A stretch of DNA of 64,000 bases from Anaerolineae bacterium (GCA_022823945.1 JAJEBK010000028.1:1-64000), one strand, 5' to 3'; shown: positions 34,050 through 43,246, counted from the first letter of the stretch. The notes: a model not told the origin generated them from the sequence alone. Numbers and translations are program-made.

Positions 34050-35387
34050 ATGATAAACCAGCGCATACGCATCGGCTTTGCGCCCATCGCCAGACCGACA
34101 TTTGATCTGGGCTTGGCGCGCGATTTGACGGCGCAGGTGGTTGAGGCGCTCGCGGGCTACACATTGATGGGTTCGAGCGAGCTGGTCATGGATGGGGCGG
34201 CTGTGCAATCGCGCATATCCGAGCTGGCAGACTCGCGGCTGGACATGCTGCTGCTGCTGCAAGCGAGCTTCGCCGACAGCACGATGGCGCTGGAGCTGGC
34301 GCGCGCGCTTGATGTGCCGCTGCTGCTGTGGGCGCTGCCCGAGGCGCAGGTGGGCGGCCGTTTGCGCATCAATTCTTTCTGTGGCGTCAACCTGGCGGCG
34401 CATGGCTTGCGGCGAGCGGGCATCGCCTACGAGACGGTCGTTGCCGCGCCAGAAGACCCGACTGCGCATGCCAAACTGCACGATTTCGCGCGGGCGGCGA
34501 TGGTCAAACGCCGTTTGCAGGGAGCGCGCATCGGTCGACTGGGCGAAAATCCCGAGGGCTTCGATACTTGTCTGGTCAACCGGGCAGGACTGCGCTCGCA
34601 ACTGGGCGTTGAGGTGCCGCAATATGAATTGACGCCGTTTTTTCAGCGAGCGCGGGAAGCGAATCCAGGGCGGATTGATGCGCTGGCTGAGAGGCTGCGC
34701 ACGCGCCTGGCGGATTTTGATGCGCACGACGCAGACGAAACCCGCGGCACGCTGGGCGCATACTTGGCGCTGGACGAGCTCGCCAAAAACGAAGGGCTGG
34801 ACGGGGTGGCTGTGCGCTGCTGGCCCGAGTTCTTCACCGACCTGGGGTGCTCGGCTTGCGGCGCGATGTCCTTGTTGAGCGATGCGCTGACGCCGACCAG
34901 TTGCGAGGCAGATGTCAATGGCACGATCACGCAACTGATTTTGCAGTGGCTGAGTGGCGCGCCGGCTTTTGGCAGCGATATCGTGGCATTCGACCTGGAT
35001 ACCGATGCGGCAACGCTCTGGCACTGCGGTTTGGCGCCGCTTGCCATGGCCGACCCGGCTGTGCCTCCCAGCGCGACCCTGCATTCCAACCGCGCCAAGC
35101 CCTTGCTGATGCAGTTCCCGCTCAAGCCAGGTCGAGTGACAATCGCGCGTTTGAGCGAAGCCAGCGGCGACCTCCGACTGGTGATCGGCGGTGGCGAGAT
35201 GTTGAAAGCGCCGATGGCCTTCAGCGGGACGAGCGGGCAGATTCGCTTCGATAGCGGAGCGGCTGCGGTGATGGACACGCTGCTGGGCAAGGGGCTGGAG
35301 CACCATGTGTCGCTGGTCTATGGCGAGCATCGGAGCGCGCTGGAGATGCTGGCGCGCATGCTGGGCATAGCTGTGCTGCGGCTGTGA
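34050..35387 (+). CDS. L-fucose/L-arabinose isomerase-family protein
   Basis: A 445-residue protein of the fucose isomerase-like superfamily (ketol isomerases with an alpha/beta N-terminal region and a FucI-type C-terminal barrel). The opening RIGFAPIARPTFD, the middle LLLLQASFADS and LLLWALPE (cf. fucose-isomerase-like YNxLW segments), NSFCGVNLAAHGL, and CWPEFFTDLGCSACGAMSLLSD agree with this group. It probably converts an imported aldose to a ketose, which could feed the kinase and class II aldolase encoded at 4.6-6.2 kb. It sits between two sugar-binding-protein genes, 12 nt after the first. The precise sugar is unknown. Confidence 0.75.
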   Translation: MINQRIRIGFAPIARPTFDLGLARDLTAQVVEALAGYTLMGSSELVMDGAAVQSRISELADSRLDMLLLLQASFADSTMALELARALDVPLLLWALPEAQVGGRLRINSFCGVNLAAHGLRRAGIAYETVVAAPEDPTAHAKLHDFARAAMVKRRLQGARIGRLGENPEGFDTCLVNRAGLRSQLGVEVPQYELTPFFQRAREANPGRIDALAERLRTRLADFDAHDADETRGTLGAYLALDELAKNEGLDGVAVRCWPEFFTDLGCSACGAMSLLSDALTPTSCEADVNGTITQLILQWLSGAPAFGSDIVAFDLDTDAATLWHCGLAPLAMADPAVPPSATLHSNRAKPLLMQFPLKPGRVTIARLSEASGDLRLVIGGGEMLKAPMAFSGTSGQIRFDSGAAAVMDTLLGKGLEHHVSLVYGEHRSALEMLARMLGIAVLRL

Positions 35388-35449
35388 TGCAGAGCAATCG
35401 CATCAATACGAAACCCAAAGTAGACAGCGACCAAATAGATCAAATACTT

Positions 35450-35702
35450 GCCACAAAGGCACGGAGACACAGAAGCAAAACCATTAAAGTAATGAAAGAA
35501 TAAATGAACCATCGAGTACACCGAGTGATTAAAGCCTCTGTGTTCTCTGTGTCGAAAAATGCAAAGTATTTGTTGGTTTCACTGAGAAAAGCGTTCAGTT
35601 TGACATTGAGCGACCGTTCGCCCTCATGACAACAAGGATTCCGAATTGCTCTGCCGTGCCAGACCAAACTCTGTACCCTCAGTGCCTCAGTGCCTCTGTG
35701 GC
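35450..35702. repeat. C-family repeats filling a 461-nt gap
   Basis: The 35388-35848 gap holds gccacaaaggcacggagacacagaag, then gaaccatcgagtacaccgagtg, then ctctgtgttctctgtgtc, then tcagtgcctctgtggc, i.e. opposite-facing copies of one motif. TTATATT at 35772-35778 may be a -10 box for the next gene. No coding sequence is seen. Confidence 0.55.
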
Positions 35703-35848
35703 AGACAATCAATTCAAGGCGATTGCCCTTGGCTGTAATGGCCGCGATTCTGCGCTGCGGCCACAAATGTGTTATATTCGGCTGGCGATTCCGCAATGAC
35801 GGAAATCACGCATTGGCAGCAAGCGAATCTATACAAGGAGGAATACTT

Positions 35849-37129
35849 ATGAAACGGTTACTGACGCTCTTGACCATATTCATGCTGCTGCCTGGCGCGG
35901 CGGCGCAGGACATGGTCGAGCTGGACTTCATGTGCTACGAAAATGGCAATGAATGTTCGGTCTATGACGACTTGCTCAGCCGCTTCAGCGAGAACAACCC
36001 CGGCATCACGGTAACGGTCAACACCGTCCCGTATACGACCGTGCGCGACCAACTGCGCGTCCAGGTCGAGGCGGGGCAAGCGCCCGATATCGCGCGCATC
36101 ACCGACTTCGCTGGTATGGCGGGCTTCTACCTGGACTTGCGCCCGCTGATGGAAGACCCGGCCTTGATGGAAGAAAACTTCCCGGCGGCGATATTGGAGT
36201 CCTTCCGCACCGATGACGACATGAGCGGCTTGTACGGCTTCCCGGATGCGGCGACGGTCACCGCGCCCTATGTCAATGCGACGCTCTTTGCGCAAGCCGG
36301 CATCGATATGCCCAGCGCAACCATGGACGAGCCCAGCTGGGAAGACTGGCTGGCAGCTCTTGACGAGGTGGCGAGCGCGACAGGCGTGCAATATGCGATG
36401 GCGATTGACAACAAAGGGCACCGCTTCGCAGGACCTGCCATGAGCCTGGGCGCAGACTTCTTCGATGACGAAGGCAACTTCGACCTGGCGGACGACGAGG
36501 GCTTCCGCGCCTTCGCCATGATCTTGAAGGACCTGATCGACTCGGGCAAATCTCCAGCCGAGACCTGGCTGGGCACGAGCCAATACACCGGCGCGCAGGA
36601 TTACTTCATCAATGTCGAGGCGGTCATGTACTTCAGCGGCAGTTGGCAGATCGGCCGCTTTTCGAGCGACATCGGCGATGCCTTCGACTGGATTGTCGTG
36701 CCAAATCCGTATGGACCGGGCGGCAGCACCGGCGTCGCGGGTGGCGCGGCGCTGGTCGGCTATGCGGCGACCGAGCATCCAGAAGCAGTCGCCATGGCGC
36801 TGGAGTATCTGATGCAGCCAGAGGTCTATGGCGAGTTCTCGTCGCGGACGCTGGGCATCCCCGGGCACAATGCTGTGGCGATGATGGGCGTCGACTATCC
36901 AACGGCGTCGCCGGCTGTGGCCGCGGCTTTGAATGGCTTCGCGGCTGAAGTGCCCAAGCTGCAAAATCAAGCTGTCGCGCTGAACCCGCATCCGCTGGCA
37001 TTCGCGTATTATGACGCGTCCAACACGCGCCTGGCGCAATACTTCGCCGGCGAGCTGACGCTGGACGAAGCCATGTCGCGCTTGCAGGAACAACTGGACG
37101 AAGCCGCCGCCAATATGGCTGCTGGCTAG
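35849..37129 (+). CDS. ABC sugar substrate-binding protein (family 1)
   Basis: A 426-residue solute-binding protein for carbohydrates. The signal peptide MKRLLTLLTIFMLLPGAAA ends at AQ with no lipobox Cys, so the protein is either soluble or anchored otherwise. The mature start MVELDFMCYENGNECSVYDDL keeps the two-Cys motif seen in the paralogue at 32847. GQAPDIARITD, DNKGHRFAGPAMSLGA and GPGGSTGVAGG are typical of this subgroup. An excellent AAGGAGGA sits 6 nt before ATG 35849; the upstream extension of the frame is repeat DNA. The fused permease gene follows after 77 nt, making this the probable cognate binding protein. Confidence 0.92.
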   Translation: MKRLLTLLTIFMLLPGAAAQDMVELDFMCYENGNECSVYDDLLSRFSENNPGITVTVNTVPYTTVRDQLRVQVEAGQAPDIARITDFAGMAGFYLDLRPLMEDPALMEENFPAAILESFRTDDDMSGLYGFPDAATVTAPYVNATLFAQAGIDMPSATMDEPSWEDWLAALDEVASATGVQYAMAIDNKGHRFAGPAMSLGADFFDDEGNFDLADDEGFRAFAMILKDLIDSGKSPAETWLGTSQYTGAQDYFINVEAVMYFSGSWQIGRFSSDIGDAFDWIVVPNPYGPGGSTGVAGGAALVGYAATEHPEAVAMALEYLMQPEVYGEFSSRTLGIPGHNAVAMMGVDYPTASPAVAAALNGFAAEVPKLQNQAVALNPHPLAFAYYDASNTRLAQYFAGELTLDEAMSRLQEQLDEAAANMAAG

Positions 37130-37140
37130 CAGGCTCACAA

Positions 37141-37169
37141 GCCCCCTCCCTGTTTTGCGGGGCGGGGGC
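37141..37169. repeat. short G/C hairpin (A-like) between binding protein and permease
   Basis: gccccctccctgttttgcggggcgggggc forms an imperfect hairpin in the 77-nt gap. It could lower read-through from the binding-protein gene into the permease gene, a common way to make more binding protein than permease. Confidence 0.45.
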
Positions 37170-37206
37170 AATCGCATCAGATTTTCTCATCAGCACGGAT
37201 AGCGGC

Positions 37207-39342
37207 ATGAACGCGCTTCTGGATAATTTCGTCGGCTTGCTGGACGGCTTGTTCAGTCGCATACAACGGTTCACCGGCGTAACCGGCATGGCCTATGTCT
37301 TCGTCGCGCCGAATATGCTGGTGTTTTCTGTATTTGTGCTCTTCCCCATGTTGTTCAACTTTGTCTATACCTTTACTGGCAGCGACCGGCTCTTCCTCGA
37401 CCAGCGGCCCTATGTGGGCGCGGCCAACCTGGAGCGTTTGTTCGACTGCCAGGACTTCCTGCGGCCCGTAACTTGCGATGAAGACCTCTTCGCATCGGCG
37501 GTTTTGAACACGGCCAGCTTTGTGGTGACGCAGGTGGCTGTGATGATCGCCATTTCGCTGCTAACGGCGGTGGTGTTAAACGGGCGGATACGCGCGCGCG
37601 GCTTCTTTCGCAGCGTGTTCTTTTATCCCGTGCTGCTATCACCGATTGTCGTGGCGATGATTTGGCGCTGGATGCTGCAAGAAAATGGTTTGTTCAATGC
37701 CTTTATCGTCTCGCTGGGCGGCGAGAAGCTGCGCTTTTTGACCGACCGCAACTGGGCGCGCTTCTGGGTGGTGATGGTCAGCGTGTGGTCGCTGATGGGC
37801 TTCTATACCTTGATTCTGCTGGCGGGCTTGCAGGCGATACCCGCCGATTTGTACGAGGCGGCTGCCATCGACGGCGCCAGCAGTTGGCGCGCCTTCCAGT
37901 CGATCACGCTACCTATGCTTGCGCCGACGATGCTGGTGGTCATCGTCTTGTCGACGATACGCGCGGTGCAGATATTTGATGTCGTCTTCGCCTTCACAGG
38001 CGGGGGACCAGGCTCGGCGACCTTGTACATCGTGCATTACATCTACAACAACGGTTTTGCCAGCCCCTTCCGCGAATATGGCTTGGCGGCGGCGACCTCC
38101 CTGGTCATGGCGACGGCGCTGATTGTGCTGACGATCATTCAAATCCGCGTGCAGGGCACGGGCCTGGAAGAGGATGACGACAACAAGCCAAAAGGCCGCG
38201 GCAGACTTCGGCTGGGCGGCGCGCTGAACCGGCTTGGACGGAGCTTGCGCCGCCATGTGCTCGAGCCATTGGGTGGCGCGTTGCAAATCTTGCTGGATGG
38301 GATGGGCGTCGCGCTGGGCGGGCTGCTGGGCACAGCGCGCCGGCGCAGCGTCTTGACCTATGGCTACCTGCTTCTGGGCGTGGTAGTCATGTTTGGGCCA
38401 GTGCTGTGGCTGGTGATGTCGTCTTTCAAGAGCGCGGGCGATATCCAACGATTTCCGCCGCGCTTTTTGCCGCATTATCAGGAAACTGCCGCAATCGCCG
38501 GTTACGATGAGCCGCTGCCGCTGTACACTGTGCGCTTGGAAGATGGCGCGCTGGCACAGCTTGCGCAGGTTCGGCGCGTGGGCTTGGAGGCGCAGATGCT
38601 CGACCCGGCGCAGCCAGAAGCGGGCATTACAAGAGTGAAGCTGAACGAGCGCGAGCCGGTCGAGAGCGTGCGCTTCAGCCTGGACAACTTTGAGCGCGGC
38701 ATCGAGAGCTTCAATTTTTGGCGTTACTTGTCCAACAGCGTCATCGTGACTGTGTCGGCGACGCTGCTCACCTTGTTGGTCAACAGCATGGCGGCTTTCG
38801 CGCTGAGCAAATATCGTTTTCGCGGCCGCGGCGTGATTTTCATGTTGATCATCAGCACATTGATGGTGCCGCTTTCGGTGATTTTGGTGCCGGCCTTTTT
38901 GCTGATTACGGCGCTGGGCTGGAACAACCAGCTCATCGGCATCATCATCCCGACCATTGGCACGCCGACCGGCGTCTTCCTGCTGCGGCAGTATATGCTG
39001 ACCATCCCGGACGAACTGCTGGATTCGGCGCGCATCGACGGCGCGAGTGAATGGCGGATTTACTGGCAAGTCATCCTGCCACTGGCCGCGCCGGCGCTGG
39101 CTGTGCTGGCGATCTTTTCCACGATCTGGCGCTGGAACGATTTCCTGTGGCCGAAGATCGTCATGACCAGCAACGAAATGTTCACGCTGCAAGTCGGGCT
39201 GGAGACCTTCCAGGGCGATTTGACGACGCAGTGGGAGCTCATCCTGGCAATGACGGTGCTGACGGCGCTGCCCATCACCTTCGTTTTTGGCTTCTTGCAG
39301 AAGTACATCACGACCGGGATTGCGACTACGGGGATGAAGTAG
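37207..39342 (+). CDS. fused MalF-MalG-type sugar ABC permease
   Basis: A 711-residue membrane protein joining two carbohydrate ABC permeases in one chain. The first half (to about 310) has six membrane segments and the EAA loop EAAAIDGASSWRAFQSITLP near residue 218. The second half (from about 378) has its own EAA loop SARIDGASEWRIYWQVILPL near 600. A charged linker (EEDDDNKPKGRGRLR) follows the first half. A long periplasmic-type loop (about 415-510) follows the first TM of the second half. In most bacteria these are two genes (MalF and MalG/LacF and LacG). The missing ATPase is presumably a shared MsmK/UgpC-type protein elsewhere. Confidence 0.93.
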   Translation: MNALLDNFVGLLDGLFSRIQRFTGVTGMAYVFVAPNMLVFSVFVLFPMLFNFVYTFTGSDRLFLDQRPYVGAANLERLFDCQDFLRPVTCDEDLFASAVLNTASFVVTQVAVMIAISLLTAVVLNGRIRARGFFRSVFFYPVLLSPIVVAMIWRWMLQENGLFNAFIVSLGGEKLRFLTDRNWARFWVVMVSVWSLMGFYTLILLAGLQAIPADLYEAAAIDGASSWRAFQSITLPMLAPTMLVVIVLSTIRAVQIFDVVFAFTGGGPGSATLYIVHYIYNNGFASPFREYGLAAATSLVMATALIVLTIIQIRVQGTGLEEDDDNKPKGRGRLRLGGALNRLGRSLRRHVLEPLGGALQILLDGMGVALGGLLGTARRRSVLTYGYLLLGVVVMFGPVLWLVMSSFKSAGDIQRFPPRFLPHYQETAAIAGYDEPLPLYTVRLEDGALAQLAQVRRVGLEAQMLDPAQPEAGITRVKLNEREPVESVRFSLDNFERGIESFNFWRYLSNSVIVTVSATLLTLLVNSMAAFALSKYRFRGRGVIFMLIISTLMVPLSVILVPAFLLITALGWNNQLIGIIIPTIGTPTGVFLLRQYMLTIPDELLDSARIDGASEWRIYWQVILPLAAPALAVLAIFSTIWRWNDFLWPKIVMTSNEMFTLQVGLETFQGDLTTQWELILAMTVLTALPITFVFGFLQKYITTGIATTGMK

Positions 39343-39421
39343 CGGGGCGGGGATGGTGGAAATGCTGCATCTGCGCGGGCTGCTGCGCAATATCAATTAT
39401 GGTCCGCTGTTTCGCTTGCGC

Positions 39422-39802
39422 CTATGGAATATCGTACTCTTCCGGGTCTTTGTGCAATCGGTCGTATTCTTCATCTTTGATGGCTCGATCAATAGCGCCA
39501 TCAACAAGGCCAGCGATGGCATCGGGCGGCAACAGCTTCTTCATTAGTTCTTGCGCCATCATGTTGCCCATGACATTTCCTGCGACAGGGATTGACATGC
39601 GCAGGTAGTCCGGGTTTATTGCACCGTCGATGCGTTCGCTTTGCACGCAACGCAATCTGTCGATTAGGCTGTCTTCGCAATCGCTCCAGTCGTCCAGCAC
39701 TTTTTCGACAACATAATAGGCAATCTGTTCAGCCATAAAGTATTCTAGGCGCTCGACGCCCTTCTTGTTCCATAGGAATTGATTCTGTCCTGATTGGGGC
39801 AT
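39422..39802 (-). CDS. conserved-looking hypothetical protein
   Basis: A 126-residue soluble acidic protein with no family I recognise. A strong AGGAGG lies 5 nt before ATG 39802, which supports translation. The sequence includes YYVVEKVLDDWSDCEDSLIDR, a Gly/Met-rich middle GNVMGNMMAQELMKKLLPPDAI and a charged end KDEEYDRLHKDPEEYDIP. It is divergent from the restriction-modification genes at 40020 and could be an accessory part of that module, but no functional link is shown. Confidence 0.6.
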   Translation of the reverse strand: MPQSGQNQFLWNKKGVERLEYFMAEQIAYYVVEKVLDDWSDCEDSLIDRLRCVQSERIDGAINPDYLRMSIPVAGNVMGNMMAQELMKKLLPPDAIAGLVDGAIDRAIKDEEYDRLHKDPEEYDIP

Positions 39803-39890
39803 AGTGTCCTCCTAACAGAAAAGCGATTTCAAACGCGTCCGAAGCGATTGCTCTGGCCTACCATGCGGCCGCGCGATTGCAAGTGGCAGT

Positions 39891-39918
39891 TTGAAAGGAA
39901 GCCGCCACACGCTACAAT
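39891..39918 (+). promoter_or_regulatory. putative promoter of the second R-M operon
   Basis: TTGAAA (39891-39896), a 16-nt spacer and TACAAT (39913-39918, in CGCTACAAT) lie about 100 nt before the methyltransferase start. This is one of the better two-hexamer promoters in the window. Confidence 0.5.
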
Positions 39919-40019
39919 CATTGATATTGACAGCAGCCGCGCCACTGATGATGATTTGTTTGTAGTGGCTGCGGATAATTTGCCGCGCTTGAAATGCGGC
40001 TTGCGGAAGAGCTTGAAAG

Positions 40020-40913
40020 ATGATTCTGAACACGCAGGTTGTGCAATCTGATATCAATCAGTTTCTGGAATATGACGAATTTGTTGATTGCGAGCTTGAC
40101 CTGACCTTCCTCGACCCGCCTTTCAACCAGGCGAAAGAATACGCCTCGCACGATGACGACATGCCGGAAGCGGAATACTGGGATTGGATGAAGCATGTCT
40201 GTGGCGCTATCCAAGCCCAGACATCAGACGGCGGCGCAATCTACTTCATGCAGCGCGAGAAAAACAGCGAACAGGTCCTTCGCTGCCTGCGAGAAGCGGG
40301 CTGGACATTACAAAATCTCATCATCTGGAAGAAGCTGACCTCTGCCGTGCCCATGTCGCGGCGCTTTGGCAAGCATTATCAGATCATCGCCTACGCCACC
40401 AAGGGCAAGCGCGCTCGAATATTCCATCGCCTGCGCATCGACCCGCCCCTGCCAGCCAACTATCGCCAGAAACGCGCCACTGGCATGTATGTAACCGATA
40501 TCTGGGACGACATCCGTGAGTTGACCTCGGGCTACTTCGCTGGCGATGAAGCATTGCGCGATATGGACGGCGCGCGTTTTCACAAACAACAGGCACCTCT
40601 CGCCCTGTTGCTGCGCATCGTGCTGAGTTCGTCAATGCCAGGCGACCTTGTGTTTGATCCCTTCGCCGGGACAGGCACGACGCTGGTTGTGGCACAGCAG
40701 TTGAATCGGCGCGGGCTGGGCGTGGAGATCGACCCAGATAATGCCAACTGCATCCGCGAGCGCCTTTGCGAAATCCGCCCATCCGACGATGTGTCGCGCT
40801 TCCGCGATGATTATCGGTATACGGTGGATCTTGACGAAATCTGGTGTGGAGACAATGTGAATGAGCTCGAAAATGTACTCCATCTACCACTTTTTCGCGC
40901 ACCTGTACCGTAA
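40020..40913 (+). CDS. DNA amino-methyltransferase (beta class, N4/N6 family)
   Basis: A 297-residue SAM-dependent DNA methyltransferase of the N6-adenine/N4-cytosine family. Catalytic motif IV DPPF is at 32-35 and SAM-binding motif I DPFAGTGTT at 213-221, so the order IV, target-recognition region, I marks the beta class. GVEIDPD follows motif I. The middle segment 105-195 would hold sequence recognition. Its 3' end overlaps the next gene, a putative PD-(D/E)XK endonuclease, by 53 nt in another frame, the classical arrangement of a type II modification enzyme with its nuclease. The base methylated cannot be told from DPPF alone. Confidence 0.9.
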   Translation: MILNTQVVQSDINQFLEYDEFVDCELDLTFLDPPFNQAKEYASHDDDMPEAEYWDWMKHVCGAIQAQTSDGGAIYFMQREKNSEQVLRCLREAGWTLQNLIIWKKLTSAVPMSRRFGKHYQIIAYATKGKRARIFHRLRIDPPLPANYRQKRATGMYVTDIWDDIRELTSGYFAGDEALRDMDGARFHKQQAPLALLLRIVLSSSMPGDLVFDPFAGTGTTLVVAQQLNRRGLGVEIDPDNANCIRERLCEIRPSDDVSRFRDDYRYTVDLDEIWCGDNVNELENVLHLPLFRAPVP

Positions 40914-41700
40914 TCGCAGGCAGCTGGCAGAAGAACGCAGGCTGGCCGACTTCCCATTTGACCGCGAGCTGCTGTCTTATGAAGGACGCGGCCGATTCCC
41001 TGACTTGGCCATCTGCGTGAATCCGGCTGGCGATCCACCTGGTGGCGAGTTAGTAGAGCTCAAGGACAGCCGCAGTTACTCCGTATCTTCGTTTAATTCG
41101 ACCATTCCCAGCGGCCAGAAAGCCATCGCCGAAATCACCGGCGGCAAGAGCAATGTGGTGCGCGAAGGGATGCTGGCACGCGGCGACGACATATATTCCG
41201 TACCAATGCGCGATGTCTATTATCTGGTTCGCGGCCACAAGGGCGACAACATCAAAATCTGCCTGGTGCATGGCAGCTTCTTCGAGACAGTCCCGTTTGA
41301 ATACCTGATCCAGGAGTCATTCAGCCAGGCGCTGGAAGAGCGTTTGCAGCAGGAGGGCGAGACAATCAGTGAAGAGCTGCGCGAGTTGATCACGCGGCTG
41401 TTTTCGCGGCAGGACACTTTCAGCAAGGTGCGCCATGTAAAGAAGGCTTCGGTGCGTCTGCGTTTTCGCGTCATGACCGAAGTCAACCGACAAGGCAACA
41501 TCCTGAGCACCAGGACTTATCCCGCGATCAAGGACAATACCATCAACCTGGTCGTTCCCGCTGACTCGAACTGTCAGTTCGAGCGGCAGTTGCGCTATAT
41601 CCGCATGGCGATTTCCGATGCGGAGTGGGATGCAGGCACAACTTTCACCATCTCCCACCCCTGCAACGGCAAATACTTCGTCCTGAGTTATTCCTTGTAA
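40861..41700 (+). CDS. putative type II restriction endonuclease (PD-(D/E)XK)
   Basis: A 279-residue protein with a clear nuclease-core candidate: Pro47-Asp48 in RFPDLAICV and Glu66-Leu-Lys68 in GELVELKDS, 17 residues apart, as in PD-(D/E)XK enzymes. SSFNSTIPSG follows directly. The remainder has mixed alpha/beta character without a second known domain. The gene begins inside the methyltransferase gene (53-nt overlap), so the two are translationally linked and probably cut and protect the same site. I cannot name the prototype. It ends 59 nt before the SAF-domain dehydratase gene, so the module separates sugar-transport from sugar-acid genes. Confidence 0.75.
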   Translation: MSSKMYSIYHFFAHLYRNRRQLAEERRLADFPFDRELLSYEGRGRFPDLAICVNPAGDPPGGELVELKDSRSYSVSSFNSTIPSGQKAIAEITGGKSNVVREGMLARGDDIYSVPMRDVYYLVRGHKGDNIKICLVHGSFFETVPFEYLIQESFSQALEERLQQEGETISEELRELITRLFSRQDTFSKVRHVKKASVRLRFRVMTEVNRQGNILSTRTYPAIKDNTINLVVPADSNCQFERQLRYIRMAISDAEWDAGTTFTISHPCNGKYFVLSYSL

Positions 41701-41759
41701 GTCCCGCGCCCGCAATGCACAATGCAGCCTGTCCAACCGAAGTCACAGAAAGGCGCAAC

Positions 41760-42056
41760 ATGAAAACAGTCTTCGTCGTCTATGCAGATGACAATGTCGG
41801 CACAGCCGTGCTCGAGCCGATAAGCGCCGGCGACAGCGTGGCCAGCAACGGCGAGCGCAGCGACATCCAACTAACCGCCCGCGCCGATATCGCTTATGGG
41901 CACAAGATCGCCCTGCTGGATATCGCGGCTGGCGCGACTGTGTTGAAGTACGGCTTGTCCATCGGCAGCGCCACCAGAGACATCCGCGCTGGCGACCATG
42001 TGCACACCCACAATGTCGAAAGCAACCGCGGCCGCGGCGACCTCGCCGAAAGCTAA
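41760..42056 (+). CDS. UxaA-family dehydratase small subunit (SAF domain)
   Basis: A 98-residue SAF-type domain corresponding to the N-terminal part of altronate/galactarate dehydratases. DNVGTAVLEPISAGD opens it, AYGHKIALLDIAAG contains the conserved His-Lys, and DHVHTHNVES is the closing HxH motif. It forms a two-subunit enzyme with the gene 17 nt downstream. The same split occurs in (2R)-sulfolactate sulfo-lyase (SuyA/SuyB) and in split altronate dehydratases, so the substrate is open. The frame extends upstream to 41625 within the nuclease gene's end, but ATG 41760 with GAAAGG is the natural start. Confidence 0.85.
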   Translation: MKTVFVVYADDNVGTAVLEPISAGDSVASNGERSDIQLTARADIAYGHKIALLDIAAGATVLKYGLSIGSATRDIRAGDHVHTHNVESNRGRGDLAES

Positions 42057-42073
42057 AAACAAGGAGACATCTC

Positions 42074-43246
42074 ATGCAGCAATTTATGGGCTACAGGCGC
42101 GCCAATGGCGATGTCGGCGTGCGCAACCACCTGCTGATCCTATCTGGCACGGTCTATGCCAATGGCGTGGTCGAGCGAGTCGCCGATGCCATTCATGGCG
42201 CAGTGCCCGTCACACATGCCAATGGCCGTTGTCAGGTCGCGCCAGACCTGCGGGTTACACGGCGTTTTCTGGCGGGCACGGCGATGAATCCCAATGTCGG
42301 CGCGGTCGTCATCATCGACCACTTCAAAGAAGAAGGCATGACAGCCGAAGACCTGGCGGACGACATCGCGCCAACCGGCAAACCCGTCGCCACCGTCAAC
42401 ATTCGCGGCGATGGCGGTTATATCAACGCGCTGGCAAAAGCGACCCGCTATGCCCAGGATTTCGCGCGGCAAATCAGCTTGCAGCAGCGCGAACCCGCGC
42501 CCATCAGCAAAATCCTCTTCGGCACGGAATGCGGCACATCCGATACCACATCGGGCTTGGCATCAAACCCCGCCAACGGACTGGCTGGCGAGCTGCTCAT
42601 CGCGCAAGGCGGGCGCATGCTGATGGCTGAATGCACCGAATGGATGGGCTGCGAAAATTGGCTCACCGACAAAGCGGCTACTCCCGAAGTCGCGGCGGCC
42701 ATCATCGCCGGCGTGCAGCACATGGAAGCGCGAGCCCTGGCCAGTGGCGAAGACATCCGCGGCTCGCAGCCCACCGGCGACAACATGGCTGGCGGCTTGA
42801 CGACCATTGAAGAAAAGTCCATGGGCGCGGTCAAAAAGATCGGCGACAGCCCCATCATTGAACACCTCGATATCGCTGCGGCGCCAACGCAGACTGCGCC
42901 CGGCAACTATGTCATGTACGGTCCGGGCATGGGCGCGGAGAGTATCAGCAGCATGGCGGCGGCTGGCTGCCAGGTGCTGACCTTCTGCACGGGCGGCGGA
43001 CACACCAGCAACCATCCCATCATGCCGACCATCAAGGTCACGGGCAACCGCAACTCCTACGACCTGATGCGCGACACGGTCGATGTCGATGTCAGCGGCG
43101 TCTTCACCGGCGAGCTGACACTGGCTGAGGCTGGGCAGATTATCTATGACGAGATGGCACGCGTCTGCAGCGGCTACCTGACCAAGTCGGAGGCTTTGCG
43201 CGACAACAACAGCTTCGCCATCCATCGGGTGGGTCCAAGCATTTAG
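42074..43246 (+). CDS. UxaA-family dehydratase large subunit
   Basis: A 390-residue catalytic subunit of the altronate dehydratase family. It begins GYRRANGDVGVRNHLLILSG, the typical start of this domain, and holds the Cys-containing segments TECGTSD, EWMGCE and TFCTGGGHTSN that bind an iron-sulfur or metal cofactor. Dehydration of a sugar acid (altronate-, galactarate-like) to a 2-keto-3-deoxy acid would feed the DapA-like aldolase at 27.3 kb. Sulfolactate lyase activity (SuyB) is an alternative with the same architecture. AAGGAGA lies upstream of the ATG. It is co-transcribed with the SAF subunit gene. Confidence 0.88.
   Translation: MQQFMGYRRANGDVGVRNHLLILSGTVYANGVVERVADAIHGAVPVTHANGRCQVAPDLRVTRRFLAGTAMNPNVGAVVIIDHFKEEGMTAEDLADDIAPTGKPVATVNIRGDGGYINALAKATRYAQDFARQISLQQREPAPISKILFGTECGTSDTTSGLASNPANGLAGELLIAQGGRMLMAECTEWMGCENWLTDKAATPEVAAAIIAGVQHMEARALASGEDIRGSQPTGDNMAGGLTTIEEKSMGAVKKIGDSPIIEHLDIAAAPTQTAPGNYVMYGPGMGAESISSMAAAGCQVLTFCTGGGHTSNHPIMPTIKVTGNRNSYDLMRDTVDVDVSGVFTGELTLAEAGQIIYDEMARVCSGYLTKSEALRDNNSFAIHRVGPSI

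Noticed and set aside
33432-35330. 632-codon open frame on the minus strand
   Set aside because: Antisense to the binding-protein and isomerase-like genes, which have clear domains and signal peptide.
37909-39396. 495-codon open frame on the minus strand
   Set aside because: Antisense to the fused permease; low-complexity Gln/His/Arg translation.
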